This document shows, piece by piece, positions 1-11,738 of a DNA stretch of 64,000 nucleotides; position 1 is the stretch's first letter; each line of letters starts with the position of its first letter. A program made the position numbers and the translations under genes. Below the pieces are notes generated by a model. The model was not told the DNA's origin, ran no database searches, and saw only the letters and a program-made list of their open reading frames with translations. Source of the stretch: Staphylotrichum longicolle (taxonomy: Eukaryota; Ascomycota; Sordariomycetes; Sordariales; Chaetomiaceae); the NCBI GenBank assembly GCA_019096155.1, contig JAHCVI010000001.1, positions 8,680,001 to 8,744,000 of the forward strand, given 5' to 3'.

Positions 1-211
1 TTCCACGGCCACTGGAGACTTCCTGATAGTTTTGCTCACCCTGTACCTTTCAGCAATCTGTGGAGAAAACAGAGACAGCACACTCAACGATTGCCCCTCC
101 TCACCCCTCCTTACCAGTCATTTGCTTCACGTAGCAAACAAAAAGTCTCAGTCACTTTCTCTCCACCAAGCTCACCCTCGATTCAACCATCGATCTGAAC
201 CACAATCCAAC
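1..211 (+). promoter_or_regulatory. Upstream region / 5' leader of the Mak31-like gene
   Basis: Pyrimidine-rich, CT-rich sequence typical of fungal promoters and leaders precedes the ATG at 212. The open frame that begins near position 32 is only the leader read in the coding frame. No TATA box is obvious. Confidence 0.5.
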
Positions 212-964
212 ATGAGCACAACCACCGCCAACCGCGGCCCCTCACCCACCTCCTCTCCCCCCTCCGACAAAGAAGAGAGCGCAGCCTACCTCCGCTCCCT
301 CCTCAACAAGAACCTCCGCGTCACCACCAACGACAACCGCATGTTTTGGGGCGCCTTTAAGTGCACCGACTCGGTAAGCCAGAACCACATCACCGCATCA
401 CTCACCACTACCAACCACCACCATCACCACCACCATCACAACGGCCTCACTAACAAAATACCACACTAGGAAAGCAACATCGTCCTCCAACACACCTACG
501 AATACCGGCACCCCACATCCCAGCAAATCTCCGCCGCCGCCGCCGCCGCCACAACAACAACAGCAACATCATCATCATCATCATCATCAACAACCACATC
601 CCCACCCACAGCAACGACAGTACCATCATCCCCACCCCACCCAGCAACTCAAGATCCCACCAGCAACAGCACCAGCAACAACAACAGCAGCGGCAGCAAC
701 AGCAACAGCACAGCAACAAAGGTGAAACTCGACATGACGGCGCGCTACCTCGGCCTGGTGGTCGTCCCCGGCAAGTACATTGTGCGGATCGAGGCCGAGG
801 AGTTTGCGAGCCAGATGCGCGGGCGGGAGGTGCGGGTTCTGCCTCTGAAGCAGCAGCAGCAGCAGCAGCAGCAGCAAAGGGGAGTGGGGGGGAGTGGGAG
901 TGGGGCGCTTGGGGGCGTTGGGACGGCTGTTGGGACGGCTGTTGGGGGGGTGGAGGTTGTTTGA
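212..964 (+). CDS. mak31: NatC N-acetyltransferase auxiliary subunit, LSM-domain (Mak31/Naa38)
   Basis: CDS join(212..373,470..964), 218 aa. The intron 374-469 is GTAAGC...CACTAG and phase 0. The protein carries the two halves of an Sm fold: LLNKNLRV with WGAFKCTDS (residues about 31-54), then GLVVVPGKYIVRIE (about 145-158), the pattern of Naa38/LSMD1, the small subunit that supports NatC in acetylating N-termini at the ribosome. Between the halves lies an unusual insert of about 65 residues made of runs of A, T, S and N. A poly-Q run and a Gly-rich tail follow the Sm2 half. Part of the insert (620-721, 102 nt, GTACCA...AAG) could instead be a second phase-0 intron; sequence alone cannot decide. 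Family assignment is fairly sure; the exact length is less so. Confidence 0.8.
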
Positions 965-1540
965 TTTTGTTTGTGTGACAGGGGGTGTCGGGTTGGCAGT
1001 GAGGAGAGGAGACGAGGAGGTGGTGGCGGTGTGTGTGAATGGGATGGATGGCGGGGGAAAGACGATGTGTGGATGGGTATCATGATACTTGGTATGAATT
1101 TGTAGGGAGCGGGGTGGGAGATGAGATGGAACGCGGGAAAGGCGAGCTGGAGCCCCCTTCTCTGACTGTCAAGGGGTAAATGCAAGTGGGAGACAAGAAG
1201 GGATTGCTGCAAGATACCATTGAGAGGGCTGCTTACAACCATCCGTTTGCTACGTTTACGTTAGGCAATCGCTCGTGTACAAAGTGGTTCTTATAGATCC
1301 ATCAACCCGTTTCCCGTTAATCATTACCTATTACGCGTAACGGTGCCCCGAAGAGGTGGCTTGGTCCTTGAGAGAGAAAGACTCGCCAACCTCCTGAATA
1401 GCACCATCCGTGACTCTCCGCGGCCGTTTGGTGCATTGCAAATCAAACCAGGCGCCGCCAAATCCCCTTCGTCGAGAAGAACCCAATACAACTGACTAAA
1501 AACCCCTACACTCGCGCGCTCAAGAACAATCCCCTACATA
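965..1540. other. Convergent 3' intergenic region (mak31 / pil1)
   Basis: About 576 bp between two gene 3' ends. G-rich at the left edge. I see no gene, tRNA or repeat in it; an isolated ACGCGT at 1333 is not in a promoter. Confidence 0.6.
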
Positions 1541-2905
1541 CTAGGCAATGACCGGATCGTGATTGCGCCCGCGGTGCTCGCCGTTCAGGCTCGCGTCCGT
1601 CTCGACGACCGAGTGGCTCGGCGCGTCCAGGTCCTCCTCCTCGCCCTCCACCTCCTCGTCCTCGTACTCGGTGTGCTGGCCCGCGGGCACCCACGAGTCG
1701 CGGTCGTTGAGCGGGGCGTCCTGCGCCGACAGGTCGTGGCCGAGGCCCTGCAGCTGGCCCTCGGTGCGCGCCTTGATGTTATTCCGGCGGCGCTGCGACA
1801 GGGTGCGGGCCCGCGTCGACAGCTTGGCCGACACGGCGGCGTTCTGCGTCACCCAGTTGGTGAGCGAGTCCTCGCAATCCTGGATGATGGCCTTGCTGGC
1901 CTCGTAGCCGTCGTACGCCGGGCGCGTCTCGCCGGGCGTGACGGGGGTGTCGTCGATCAGCTCGAGGAGGTGCTTGCCGTACCCCGCGATGATGGCCACC
2001 TTCTCGCAGTGCTCGCGCAGGGCGTCGAATTGGTACGAGTATGCTGCCTTGATCTTCTCGCGGGTGATGTTGGAGAGCTGTGCCTCGGCGACGAGGGACT
2101 CGGCCTCGGCCCGGACGAGTTCCTGCTCGAGAACGACAATCTTGGGCGAGTTGGGCTCCTTGTACTTGAGTTGGGCAATTTGATCCGTGATCTTCTGTTT
2201 TCCTAGGTAGCTGTTAGCAACATAATGCGCCTATGGGCAATTCAGAGCACTCACTGTCCCTGCTCGGCTGCACCGACGCCTCGATGTTTCTGATGCTCTT
2301 CATCGTGACGCGGTACTGGTCGTACCGGTCGACGTACTGGTCCTCAAGCTCGCCAATCTCGTACAAGAGCACGCCCAACTTGTCTGTGACGTCGGAAACA
2401 TCTTCATCGCATGCCTCGCCCCAGAGCGACAGTTGTTGCTGCGGTATGTCTTAGCCAGCTGCCACCAACGGGGTATGTGGATTCGGGATCACATACGGCT
2501 ACCTCCATCCGTTCCTTAGCAACCAATTCCAGGCTGCGCATGACGTTCTTCTCCATCTTGACGAGCTGCGCCAGCTTCTTGGCAAGATCGGGCCCGAAGG
2601 CACCGGCCGCATTGCGCCGGAGGGCATGTCCTAGACCTCCTGTTAGTGTCTCAACTGCGAGTCCAGAGCCCGGAAACCTTGTGGTCATGACGAGAGGCTC
2701 ATGGGAAATCGCGGGCGCCACTCACCGAATCCTCCACGGCCGAAGATGCGGCCAGACTTTGTGCTCGACGGCGGCGGGGGCGGGTTCTGTGGATCTCGAG
2801 GTCAGCGAGACCCGACTCGTCGCATTGCATGATAATAGTCGTTCGTACCTGAATCTGAGAAGCCGTTGGCGCCCTTGTGGCGCGCATAGAGTATGTGCGG
2901 TGCAT
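1541..2905 (-). CDS. pil1: Eisosome core protein Pil1/Lsp1 (BAR domain)
   Basis: CDS complement(join(1541..2202,2255..2438,2497..2630,2726..2786,2849..2905)), five exons, 365 aa. The start MHRTYSMRATRAPTASQIQ is the classic Pil1 N-terminus. The family core follows: RRNAAGAFGP, LVKMEKNVMRSLEL, SVQPSRD, LEQELVRAEAESLVAEAQLS and IIAGYGKHLLELIDDTPVTP. The tail is acidic. Pil1 proteins form crescent-shaped BAR filaments that line plasma-membrane furrows (eisosomes) and respond to sphingolipid signalling through Pkh kinases. All four introns have GT-AG ends and keep frame. A divergent paralogue lies at 39.4-40.6 kb on the same strand. The gene shares a 1.06-kb upstream region with kmt6. Confidence 0.95.
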
Positions 2906-3967
2906 GGTGACGGCGCACGGGTCGTGCTGGTCGAAATGTTTCGATGGTTGGGTCAGTGGTGACGTCGCCTGACGATGACAAGCAATTTGGCGGAATGCGC
3001 CAGTTGAATTGGAGGCTCTGGGAAGGAAAACGCTGGAGAGGAAGATGCCTCCTTCCGGTCACTGTTTTGAAGTCCGGGTTCGTCTGGCGTTTCGAAACAA
3101 AGGATATGCGAGGGTGTTGGGATGGGAACAGACTCCAAGACGGGATGAGACAGGCCTGGGCGGCGGTTCTGGTTGTTTTATGCGATGGTGCTGACGATTG
3201 GGAGCCCAGCAGTGAAATGACGTCGCCGTGCAACCAGCGGGCTGCTCAGTGGAGCATCTGCAGGGACATGGCCTGGCGAGTCTGGGGGTGTCCTCACGTG
3301 TCTGGCCGCAATTGCAAGACACGGAGGAGAGTGATGACTCGTTGGGTCCTGGGCTACGTACTGCCGCGGCTCAGACAACATTGACTACTGCAAACGGCCA
3401 GATATGTGCGCCAACGCTATTTTACCAGCTTTGAACCTTCGAATCACGCCAAATGCAACGGAAATTCATCCTTTCAAGGTTCTTTGAGACGAACTCGCAC
3501 TGTGATTTCCACTGTGCTGGTGATAATGGGGGCTCTTCACTGATCGGGCAAGCCGGTCCGTGCATGATCGCCCAGCTGGGTGGGGCCAAGAAATCGCGTC
3601 TTCGCGTTGCGCTGCACCTGGATGTCGCGGCGATCTCGAAGCTGCACGACTGCTCTCCTGGCCGACACCAACCGCCAACTGGGAATTTTCCTCGACAGGC
3701 ACCCCGACCGAGACCATGTGCGAAACCGCTGCCATTGTGTTATAATCAACTTCAACTTGGGTCACAGCGCTGCTTATCCCGGTCTAAATAGTCAATCCTT
3801 TGTCCTCGCCCCGAGTCGAGATCGACAGAGAGAGGGCTGCAAACAATTGACAGACGACTTGAAAGGCGCTGCACGTTCGATGCCATCTACAATAAACGGC
3901 GGGCGATAAAGGGATATGCGCCTGGGGCCATGGCCGCCACGATGGAGGCCGAGGTTGTTGATTGACC
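2906..3967. promoter_or_regulatory. Divergent promoter region of pil1 and kmt6
   Basis: 1.06 kb between two start codons pointing away from each other. Several open frames up to about 146 codons occur on both strands but overlap each other and have no recognisable protein features. The right edge holds a short uORF for kmt6. Confidence 0.6.
3930..3965 (+). promoter_or_regulatory. Upstream ORF abutting the kmt6 start
   Basis: ATG at 3930 opens an 11-codon frame with a second in-frame ATG at 3942 and a TGA at 3963-3965, ending two bases before the kmt6 ATG at 3968. Such a position would be expected to limit initiation at the main start, unless transcription begins downstream of it. Observed directly; the function is inferred. 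Confidence 0.45.
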
Positions 3968-6900
3968 ATGGAGACGTCATCCGACGACGCTCTGACGATT
4001 GACGAGGTCGTGGTTGCTGCCGCCGTCCCTGCTTCTCAGGACCACAAGGATACCGACCCCCTCATCGCACGTCGGGCGTCGATATCAAGCTTGAAACCGC
4101 TCCCTGAAAATACCGATGCGCCCGCGAGGCCCAACAGAGCACAGAGCCCGTCGTCCGCTGTGTTGCGGAAACGCACGCCGGATGCGTCGCCTGCAGACAG
4201 GCCTGCGCGAGCTAGCGAGGGCACGCCGTCACGGGCTACCCGCTTTTCCATTCGGGACGAAGTACGAGACTCGCAGTCACCTCCACCCAGCACCAAGTCC
4301 GCCGCCCACCAACAACAGCGTCCTACCCCGCAGCCGTCCATCCGCCCATCCAGCGGGCACCATACACCCAGCACCCAGACGCCCAAGAAGATGGGATGGA
4401 CCGTCGACAAGATCGCAACAGCTCTTGCCGACCTTTCCGAGGATGTCAGCCATGGCCATGCCCGGCTCGTCGACTTCGTGCTCGAGGAGGCTGAGAAGAA
4501 GGCTCCGAAGCCCAGGCACCTGAGCACCATCGACACATTTGCCAGCATGCAGTCAATTGCTCTCGACAGCAGTGCGTCACCTCCGTTGGGCGTAGAGACC
4601 ATGGCGGTCAAGTTTAAGGCGAGTTGCAGCTGAGCTGCATACCTGGTGCGTTGGGAATGCTAACTCTTTTGCAGCAACACAGCGGAGACTACGGCAAGTC
4701 CAAAGGCCATGGGCGCCGCGCATTGTGCCCTGTCCTTTGCATCAAACCCGACACGGAGCCTGTCCCCGGATACCGATTCCACCACGTCGAAATTCGGAAA
4801 AACATTCTTGCTCCAAACTCGATGCTGAGCTTCGTTCCTCACCTCCGCGACGTCGACCCTAATTCGGTCGAGGAGCAAAAGTACAGCAACTGGCTGATGG
4901 ACCTCGAGAGTCTCGACACCAAGTCCGGCTTTCAGATTCAGAATCGGAGCCAAAAGCTGGCAAAGAGAGTGCAGAATGAATACGCAGCTACGCTTGCGCC
5001 ATATCTTGAGCCATGGCTTCGCAAGCTGGCCATTGATGGTTGCACAAAGTCCACGCTGATTCGCTACATGGCAAATCAGCCACAGAACGAAGACGCCATC
5101 ACCCCTCAACAAAAGTCTAACCTGCTTGACACGCATAGCGACGTTGGGTCGCCCCATGCAGCAAGGGGTGCAAAGCTCTTCACAGAGGCCTTTGACCGCG
5201 TCTTCAACGACAAAAATAAGTTGAGACGCGTAGCCCTGCGCGACATCCTGATGCTCGACAAGACCGTCGAGCCGATCCTGGACAATAAGAGGGCAAAGGA
5301 CGGCCCGAGCTCGCAGAAGCCTCGCGACGAGGCCTTTATGCAAAAGATTGTGGAGGAGCTGGGCAGCTACTCCACGCTTGGCTGCCTTATCTGCTTCAGC
5401 CACGACTGTGAGCACGGCGAAATCGAGCGAGACAACCAGAAGCGTTGCTTCTCGCTCGAAGAAATAGGAGGGCTTGCGCCGACCCTCAGGAAAAAGTGGC
5501 GAACCCAGGTTGAGACCCAGAAAGACGGCCACATGGCCAATCGCTCGACACACCAGCCGTGCCGGAACCAGTGTTACCGGAGCTACAATACTGGCAATCC
5601 TGATCAGGACGTCGAGCCTTGGTCTGACGACGATGTCGGCGTGCTCGAGTGGATGTTTGCCGCAATCGGCTACAGCCCGTCACTGAAGGCCCAGTGCTTT
5701 GTTGCTGCTGTGCTTGGTCGCTATTGCTGGGATGTACACCGCAAGCTCCAAGAACTGGACTTGTCTCTGCCTCCTGTTGAGCCGCGAGAGCAGCCGAAAC
5801 CCAAGGCTATCCCGTGGTATGACCGCAAGAAGAAGCAACTGCTGGGTGATTGGCAGGATGCAACCATCACCCACGAGCACGCAGTGCGTGAGCTCTTCGC
5901 GCCTTGCCATCACGAAGGTCCTTGCACCGCAGCAAATGGATGCCCCTGTGCTTCGGGAGGCTCCCACCCAGTGCTCTGCGAGCGCTTCTGTCTTTGCACA
6001 GCCGAGGAGTGTGCGCTCAAGTTCACAGGGTGCGCGTGCCACTCTTCCGGCAAGACGTGCATACAGCGTCAAAAGGAAGGGAAGCCGTGCATCTGCGTGC
6101 AGCTCAACCGCGAGTGTGACCCCGTCCTCTGCAAAGGCTGCGGCGCCAAGGAGAGGGCCGACCCTGACAATGCATACGACGAGCAGCTTCACTCGACTGG
6201 ATGTCAGAACGTCCCCATGCAACGCGGGGTCCCCAAGACGGTCCTGCTCGGCAAGTCCCAGCTCGAGGCTTGCGGCTACGGCCTGTTTGCTGCCGAAGAC
6301 ATTGCTCAAGACGAGTTTGTCATTGAGTACACCGGCGAGCTCATCAGCCACGACGAGGGTGTACGGCGTGAGCATCGCCGTGGCAACGTCTTTGACGAGG
6401 AGAACAAGGTCTCATACCTCTTCACCCTGCTCGAGCAAGAGGGCATCTGGGTCGATGCTGCCATGTATGGCAACCTCAGCCGTTACATCAACCACGCTTC
6501 GGACAACTGCAACATCATGCCCCGGATCATGTACGTCAATCACGAGTTCCGGATCAAGTTCTTGGCACTCCGCGATATCAAGGCCGGCGAGGAGCTCTTC
6601 TTCAACTATGGCGACAACTTCCCCAATCTCACCAAGAAGCTTGTCGAGCGGAACAATGAGAAAGCCACCGGGAACAAGGAGAAGAGCGCCGCGGGACCGA
6701 AGCGCAAGGGTGGCACGCAACGCCCCACTGCCCGCAAAAACACATCCAAGGCGAACGGAGAAGGAGTCGATTTTGCCCCCAGCGGACGGCGCGACGAGGA
6801 AGACCCCTGGCTTGCTGATTTACCCATGTTGGATGACGATGACTTTGGGGACGACTGGGCTGACAGTACTCCCAAACGCCGCAAGAAGCGCGGCGGCAGG

Positions 6901-7620
6901 CGGCCCGGGGCTGGCCGGAAGAAGAAACAACCAGAGCCGCCTGCCGCACCCGAGACTGGCGACGAGGTCAGCCCGGGCTCCCAGCTGCGCACCGAGAGCA
7001 GCGTCATCCAAAACCAGAACGCCGATGCCGCCACGCCTACTGGGCGTCGTGTGCTCAAGCGGTCTTACTCGGCCATGCTGAATCCCCAAAGCTTTTCCGG
7101 GTCCGACGCCACGCCTGGCGAAGGCATCAAGAAAGTCTCTAAGCGCGGCGGAGCCCGCCCCGGCGCCGGCCGCAAGCCAAAACACCGGCCGCCCGGGGTG
7201 CAAAAGCCGGGCCAGAGGACGTCGGCCCACGCAAGCCAGGACAGCATCAGCAGCCTCAACAATGACACGGACAAGTCTCCCACGAAGAAGGGTGGCCAGA
7301 CCGCTGGGTCCACCCCGAAGAGGACGGAGAGAGCCCCCATGTCGACTCCAAAGAGGGATTCTGGGAGGAAGGCGCCTAGTTCGGGAGGGGGCAAGAGGCG
7401 CAAGGTTGCGGACGCGGAAGCCGAAGACGCGGACATCAGCGGCCTGTATCGACATGACACCTTCCGCCCCATCGACGACTCGGCGTCGGCAGCCGGAAGC
7501 CGGGGAAGCCGAGGCGGGAGCCGAGCGCGTGGCGGCGGAGACGATGATGACAGTGATGTGGTGGATCGGTCGGCTAGAAAGAGACAGAAACCGCTGCGGT
7601 ATAGGGACGAAGAGGAGTAG
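3968..7620 (+). CDS. kmt6: Histone H3K27 methyltransferase, PRC2 catalytic subunit (KMT6/EZH2; SET-7 in Neurospora)
   Basis: CDS join(3968..4618,4675..7620), 1198 aa. The cysteine-rich CXC domain spans about residues 627-728 (CHHEGPC onward, many Cys pairs). It is followed by the SET domain, about 750-862, with IEYTGELIS, YINHAS (the NHxS signature) and GEELFFNYGDN. This CXC-SET order is diagnostic of E(z)-type enzymes that deposit facultative-heterochromatin H3K27me. The 330-residue C-terminal tail is basic and contains two copies of a GGxRPGAGRK motif (about residues 957 and 1042) resembling AT-hook-like DNA-binding peptides. The single intron probably uses a GC donor (AAG|GCGAGT, 4619) with branch site GCTAAC and TTTTGCAG acceptor; a poor GT donor at 4607 would also keep frame and drop four residues. 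The coding frame is otherwise intact. Confidence 0.95.
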
Positions 7621-7797
7621 GTCTTCTAATCTCTCTGACTGGAGTATGGTGGGGATGTAGTTGATTGGTGTTTGGAGTTGTTGGCCCGAGGTGTTTCGGT
7701 TGCTGGGTTGCATCGTTTAGCCGGCGCAGGCAAGCAGCAGATAGATGTGGAAATCGTGATTTATTTGCTCCCCGCTTCTAGTCCCCATGTCCCAGTC

Positions 7798-10700
7798 CTA
7801 TCTACTCTCCTCTATCCCTCCCCGTGAGACATCCCACATCTCCATGCCCACTCCACCAACCATCAACTTGCCCGGAGCAATGAGCTCCAGATCCCCCGCG
7901 TCAGCCACCGAACTATACCGGTTATCCAGCAACGCAACCTTCAACCCCCCCGCCGCCCGCCTCTCAGCCCTCCAGAGCTTCACCCGCTGGTCGTTGCTCA
8001 CCGTCGCGACCTCCGTCACACCATCTTCTTCTCCCCCCACACCAGCCACGGAAAGCCCCGTGATAGCAGCCGCGTGCGCGTCCCTGACTCGGTACCGCCC
8101 CCGCACGGCATACCCCCCCGCCTTCTCCTTCTCCTCCCCCTGCCACGCCAGATCCAGAAACCCGAGCGCGTTGTCATCGCCGCCTGTCGCGACCAGCCAA
8201 CCCCGGTTTTGTGTCTTAACTAGGTCCAGGCTCTTGATACTGCTCTGGTGCACCCGGACCGCGAGGTCGAGCGTCAGCTGTGTGGTGGGCCCTTCTCCGC
8301 CGCTGTTGTTGTTGTTGTGTTTGTTGTTGTTGTTGTTGTTGTTGTCTTGGTGGTTATTGGGGGCTGCCCGCCAAACAGCCACGTGCCCGTCCGTGAAAGC
8401 CGTCAGGACGTGGACCTCCTCCGTCTCCGTCTCCGTCTCGCGCTCGTTCACCTGGAGATACCGCACCTGCGTCGGGCAGGCGCCGGTGTACCGCCCCACG
8501 GCGAGGGGCGTGAACTTGTTCCTTTGTGCCGAGGTTGGGGGTGAGTAGTGGTAGACGCGGATGCTCGAGTCGGAGAGGGCCATGGTGATGAGCATCTCCC
8601 CGCCGCCGTTTTCGGTCTCGTTTTCCCTCTTGTCTTGTTCAGCTGTGGGAGTTTCGGCTCCGGCCTCAAACCCAGTCCCGGTCTCATCCTCGTCATCCCT
8701 GCCAGGTTGAGGGCAGCAGGAGGGGACAAAGGTCGCGGGACATGAGACGACGTCGAAATCCACGACGCGCAAATCACGGTCCGGTGAGGTGTAGTCGTCC
8801 CAGACGGCCTCGCGCACGACGGCGAGGGCGTCGTAGGTGGTGGAGGGGAGGCCGGAGAGGCGCCAGAGGAAGAGCTCCTCGCTGCCAGCGCTGCTCAGGA
8901 GGTAGAGAGGAGCGTTTGGGTCTGAAGGGTTGGTGGCTGGCGGGGAGAAGAAGCGGAGGGTTTGGATGCCTGCCGAGTGACCTTGGAGGATGGCGAGGCA
9001 GTCCATTTTGGAAGGGGAGCCAGAGTCTGAGTGGCGGTGCCGCCAGATGCGGATGGATGTGTCCTCTGCCGCGGTGGCTACCAGGCCTCCGTCGGAGGAC
9101 GCGGAAACCGCCTTGATCTCCCGCCCGTGTCCACCGGACCGCAACACCCTCTCGCCCTCGCCCGACTGGGAGACCACCCGCAGATCCCTCGCCTTGGAGC
9201 ACACAAAGCGCATCTGCCCCGGGTCGTGGGGGCACGAAACGGTAGCAAAGGGCCGGTGGGCGCCGCCGCAGGAGATGGAGGCGATGATGGCGCGGGTCGA
9301 GTCGTTGTAGGCGAGAAAGTTGGGGCCGCGGAAGCCGTGGAGGATGAGCTCGGTCTTGGAGTCGGGGCCTTGGGCAGAAGAGGGGATAGTGAAAAAGGCT
9401 GCCTCGAGGGTGTTGAGCGGCGGTGAAATCTCGTGCTGTAGGTTTGGGCGAGGTGGTGCATCGGCGGGAGGAAGAGTGTAGATGCGGCATTTACCGTCGC
9501 GGCAAGTTGTGAGGAAGGAGGAGGCGTTGCTGCCCGGAATGGGCACGATGCTGGTAATGGCGTCTTTGGTCTTGCAGTCTTTGCGCGAGGTCAGGGGGAC
9601 GAAATCGCCCGAGTCGGGATCGGTGTAAACAGTCACGGACCCGGTTCTGGAGCCCAGGATGAGGGTAGTATTGAGAAATGCAGCAGCGGTAACGATGTAG
9701 TGTTCCGGGAGCCGGATTTTGCGAGGGTCGATGGTGGTGGTGTTGGAGGATGGGTCGAAGTGGAGGAGGATGGCGTGGTCGAGGCCGAGGATGTTGATGA
9801 TGACGGACCAAGGTCGGCCGTCGGAGGCATGGCTGGGAGAGTTACCGAGGAGGATGATGTCTGATACCTTTTCTGGAAGGTTGGATATCTCATGAGCCTC
9901 TCCCCCTTTCTGAAACAAGTAGACTTTGCCGCTTGCGCTGCCGAGGAGGGCTGTATCCCTTGCCGGGCTCTTGATAACGTTATACCCCCTCAAGTCAGCC
10001 ACCACAGCTTCTGGGAGAGCCGCTTCTTCCCAGACGAGAGGGTCTCCCATAGTCGCAAGGAAGAGCCTGCCAGAGACGGTGGTCGCCATGACCGTATTCG
10101 ACAGAAAAGCATACCGCTGAAAGGTCTGCTTGCTCTTGGTCTGAGATGCGGAGGCTGTGGGTTGTGCGCTGTTTTGCAGGCTTTGCAGGATCTCATCGCA
10201 GGTCAAACTGAGATCCAAATCCTCAAAGGTGTCGCTTGAACCACTGCCCCCAATCTTTCCCGAGACAACAATCTTGCCGTCGGCGCCACCCGTAGCAACC
10301 AGTGGTTCCCTTTCACCCCTGTTCAGGACGGCAGAAGACCAGATATTCTTCCCGCTGTGGCACGTACTCGACCCGCAATGCCGCAGAGTCCCTGTCCTAC
10401 CCGCCGGCCCAGCCTGCCACCGCTCCCAATCCACCTCCAGCTCCCACCTCTGCCTCGAACAGTCCTCCCCAAACGACAACACCTCCACCTTCCCCTCCCG
10501 GGCCCGCCCAAACCCAACATGCCAAATTCTCGACACATGCCCCATCGTGACGGCCACACACCTCGCCTTATCCGCTTCATTCTCTCTCTTCGCCTCCGAG
10601 TTCCCACCACCACTCCCGCCAAACCCGGTCTCCCTCGCCTCATCCAACACCCTCCCCTCCCTGTCCCCTTCCCCCTCCGCAGTACCAACAGCAGCAGCAG

Positions 10701-11738
10701 CAACAGCAGCAACAGCCCGCTCCGTGACATCCCACACCCTCACCGTCCGATCATCACTGCAGCTCACCAACAACCTCCCCTTCCCTCCCCCTTCCAAGCC
10801 CAGCTCGTCCGAGATCCGCACCCCAAAAATCGACCCCTCGTGCCCGGTAAAGACGTAGAGCACCTCCCACTGACACTGCCCCTGCCCCTGCCCCCCTTCC
10901 TCGCCCCCCTCCCCCTCCTGCTACTGCTACTGCTATTGCTACCGCTACAGGAGTCTGCGTCGTAGTAGTACTTCCACACAATGATCTCGCCAAACACGGT
11001 GCCGCCCGCGACTAGGAGCACGCCCTCAGAGAGCAGGCAGAGGTTCGCCGAGTAGAGGATGGGGCGGGAGGGGGAGGCGAGGGCGCCAAAGGTGAGCGGC
11101 GGCGGCGGGGATGGTTTGTTTTCGTTTTCGTTTTCGGTATCAGGGGTAGTGAGGGAGGAGGAGGAGAAGGGGAGGATCTCGTTGTGGGCTGTCACCAGCG
11201 CTCCGGCAACGGTGTTGCTAGCCGTCTGAGTTGTGGAGGAGGGAGGAAAGAGAATGCCGTCGTAGATCCAGTCCGGGGCGTGGGATTCGGCGGGCCGGGG
11301 CGGGGTCTGGCCGGCGAGGAGGGCGCGGAGGGAGGAGGGCGGGAGGAGGGCGACGGAGTGGCCGCCCCAGATGAGGACGTGAATCTCATCATTGCTGCTG
11401 CTGCTGCTGCTGCTGAGGGAAGAGGAGGAGACGTGAATGCCGTGGATGGGCTGCGAGGAGAAGACGCTGAGCTGGCCGAGGAGGCGGGAGGTTTGGACGT
11501 CGTAGACCTTGAGCCAGGTGTCTTCGCCCGCGAGGAGCAGGGTGCGGTCTGGGCTGGCCTCGTGGAAGGTGAGGGCGGTTATGGGGCTGAGGGCGTAGCT
11601 GTGCTGCAGCCGTGTGATGGCTTGGCTCTGGGAGGAGGAGTTAGTGGGTGCTTTCACGATGAGGGTTCAAATGTTGAATGAGTCAAGACAACATCAATGA
11701 GATCAATGGAAATTGGATGATGATACCTTTTGAGCCAT
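7798..11738 (-). CDS. rtt10: WD40-repeat protein Rtt10/WDR6 (Trm734), tRNA 2'-O-methylation partner
   Basis: Exon 1 is 11727..11738 (MAQK). A GTATCA...CTAAC...CCCAG intron follows to 11628, and a long WD40 coding region runs from 11627 to the stop at 7798, about 1300 aa. Repeats include FTGHEGSIFGVRI, LVSCSDDRTVRVWDV, ATAAEDTSIRIWRH and ATGGDDNALGFLDL; the GHEGSIF and GTVFGEIIVW pairing is typical of WDR6/Rtt10. In yeast this scaffold pairs with Trm7 to methylate the wobble nucleotide of tRNAs and also affects endosomal recycling. The reading frame changes between about 10,960 and 10,870. I could not find a convincing intron there in purine-rich repeats, so a small intron or an indel is needed. 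A poly-Asn insert interrupts a late blade. Convergent with kmt6 (177 bp gap). Confidence 0.82.

Noticed and set aside
1333..1338. ACGCGT motif considered as an MBF site
   Set aside because: It lies between two convergent 3' ends, not in a promoter.
2802..3384. Overlapping 143-146 codon frames upstream of pil1 and kmt6
   Set aside because: They overlap each other on both strands, and one overlaps pil1 exon 1; chance frames in GC-rich promoter DNA.
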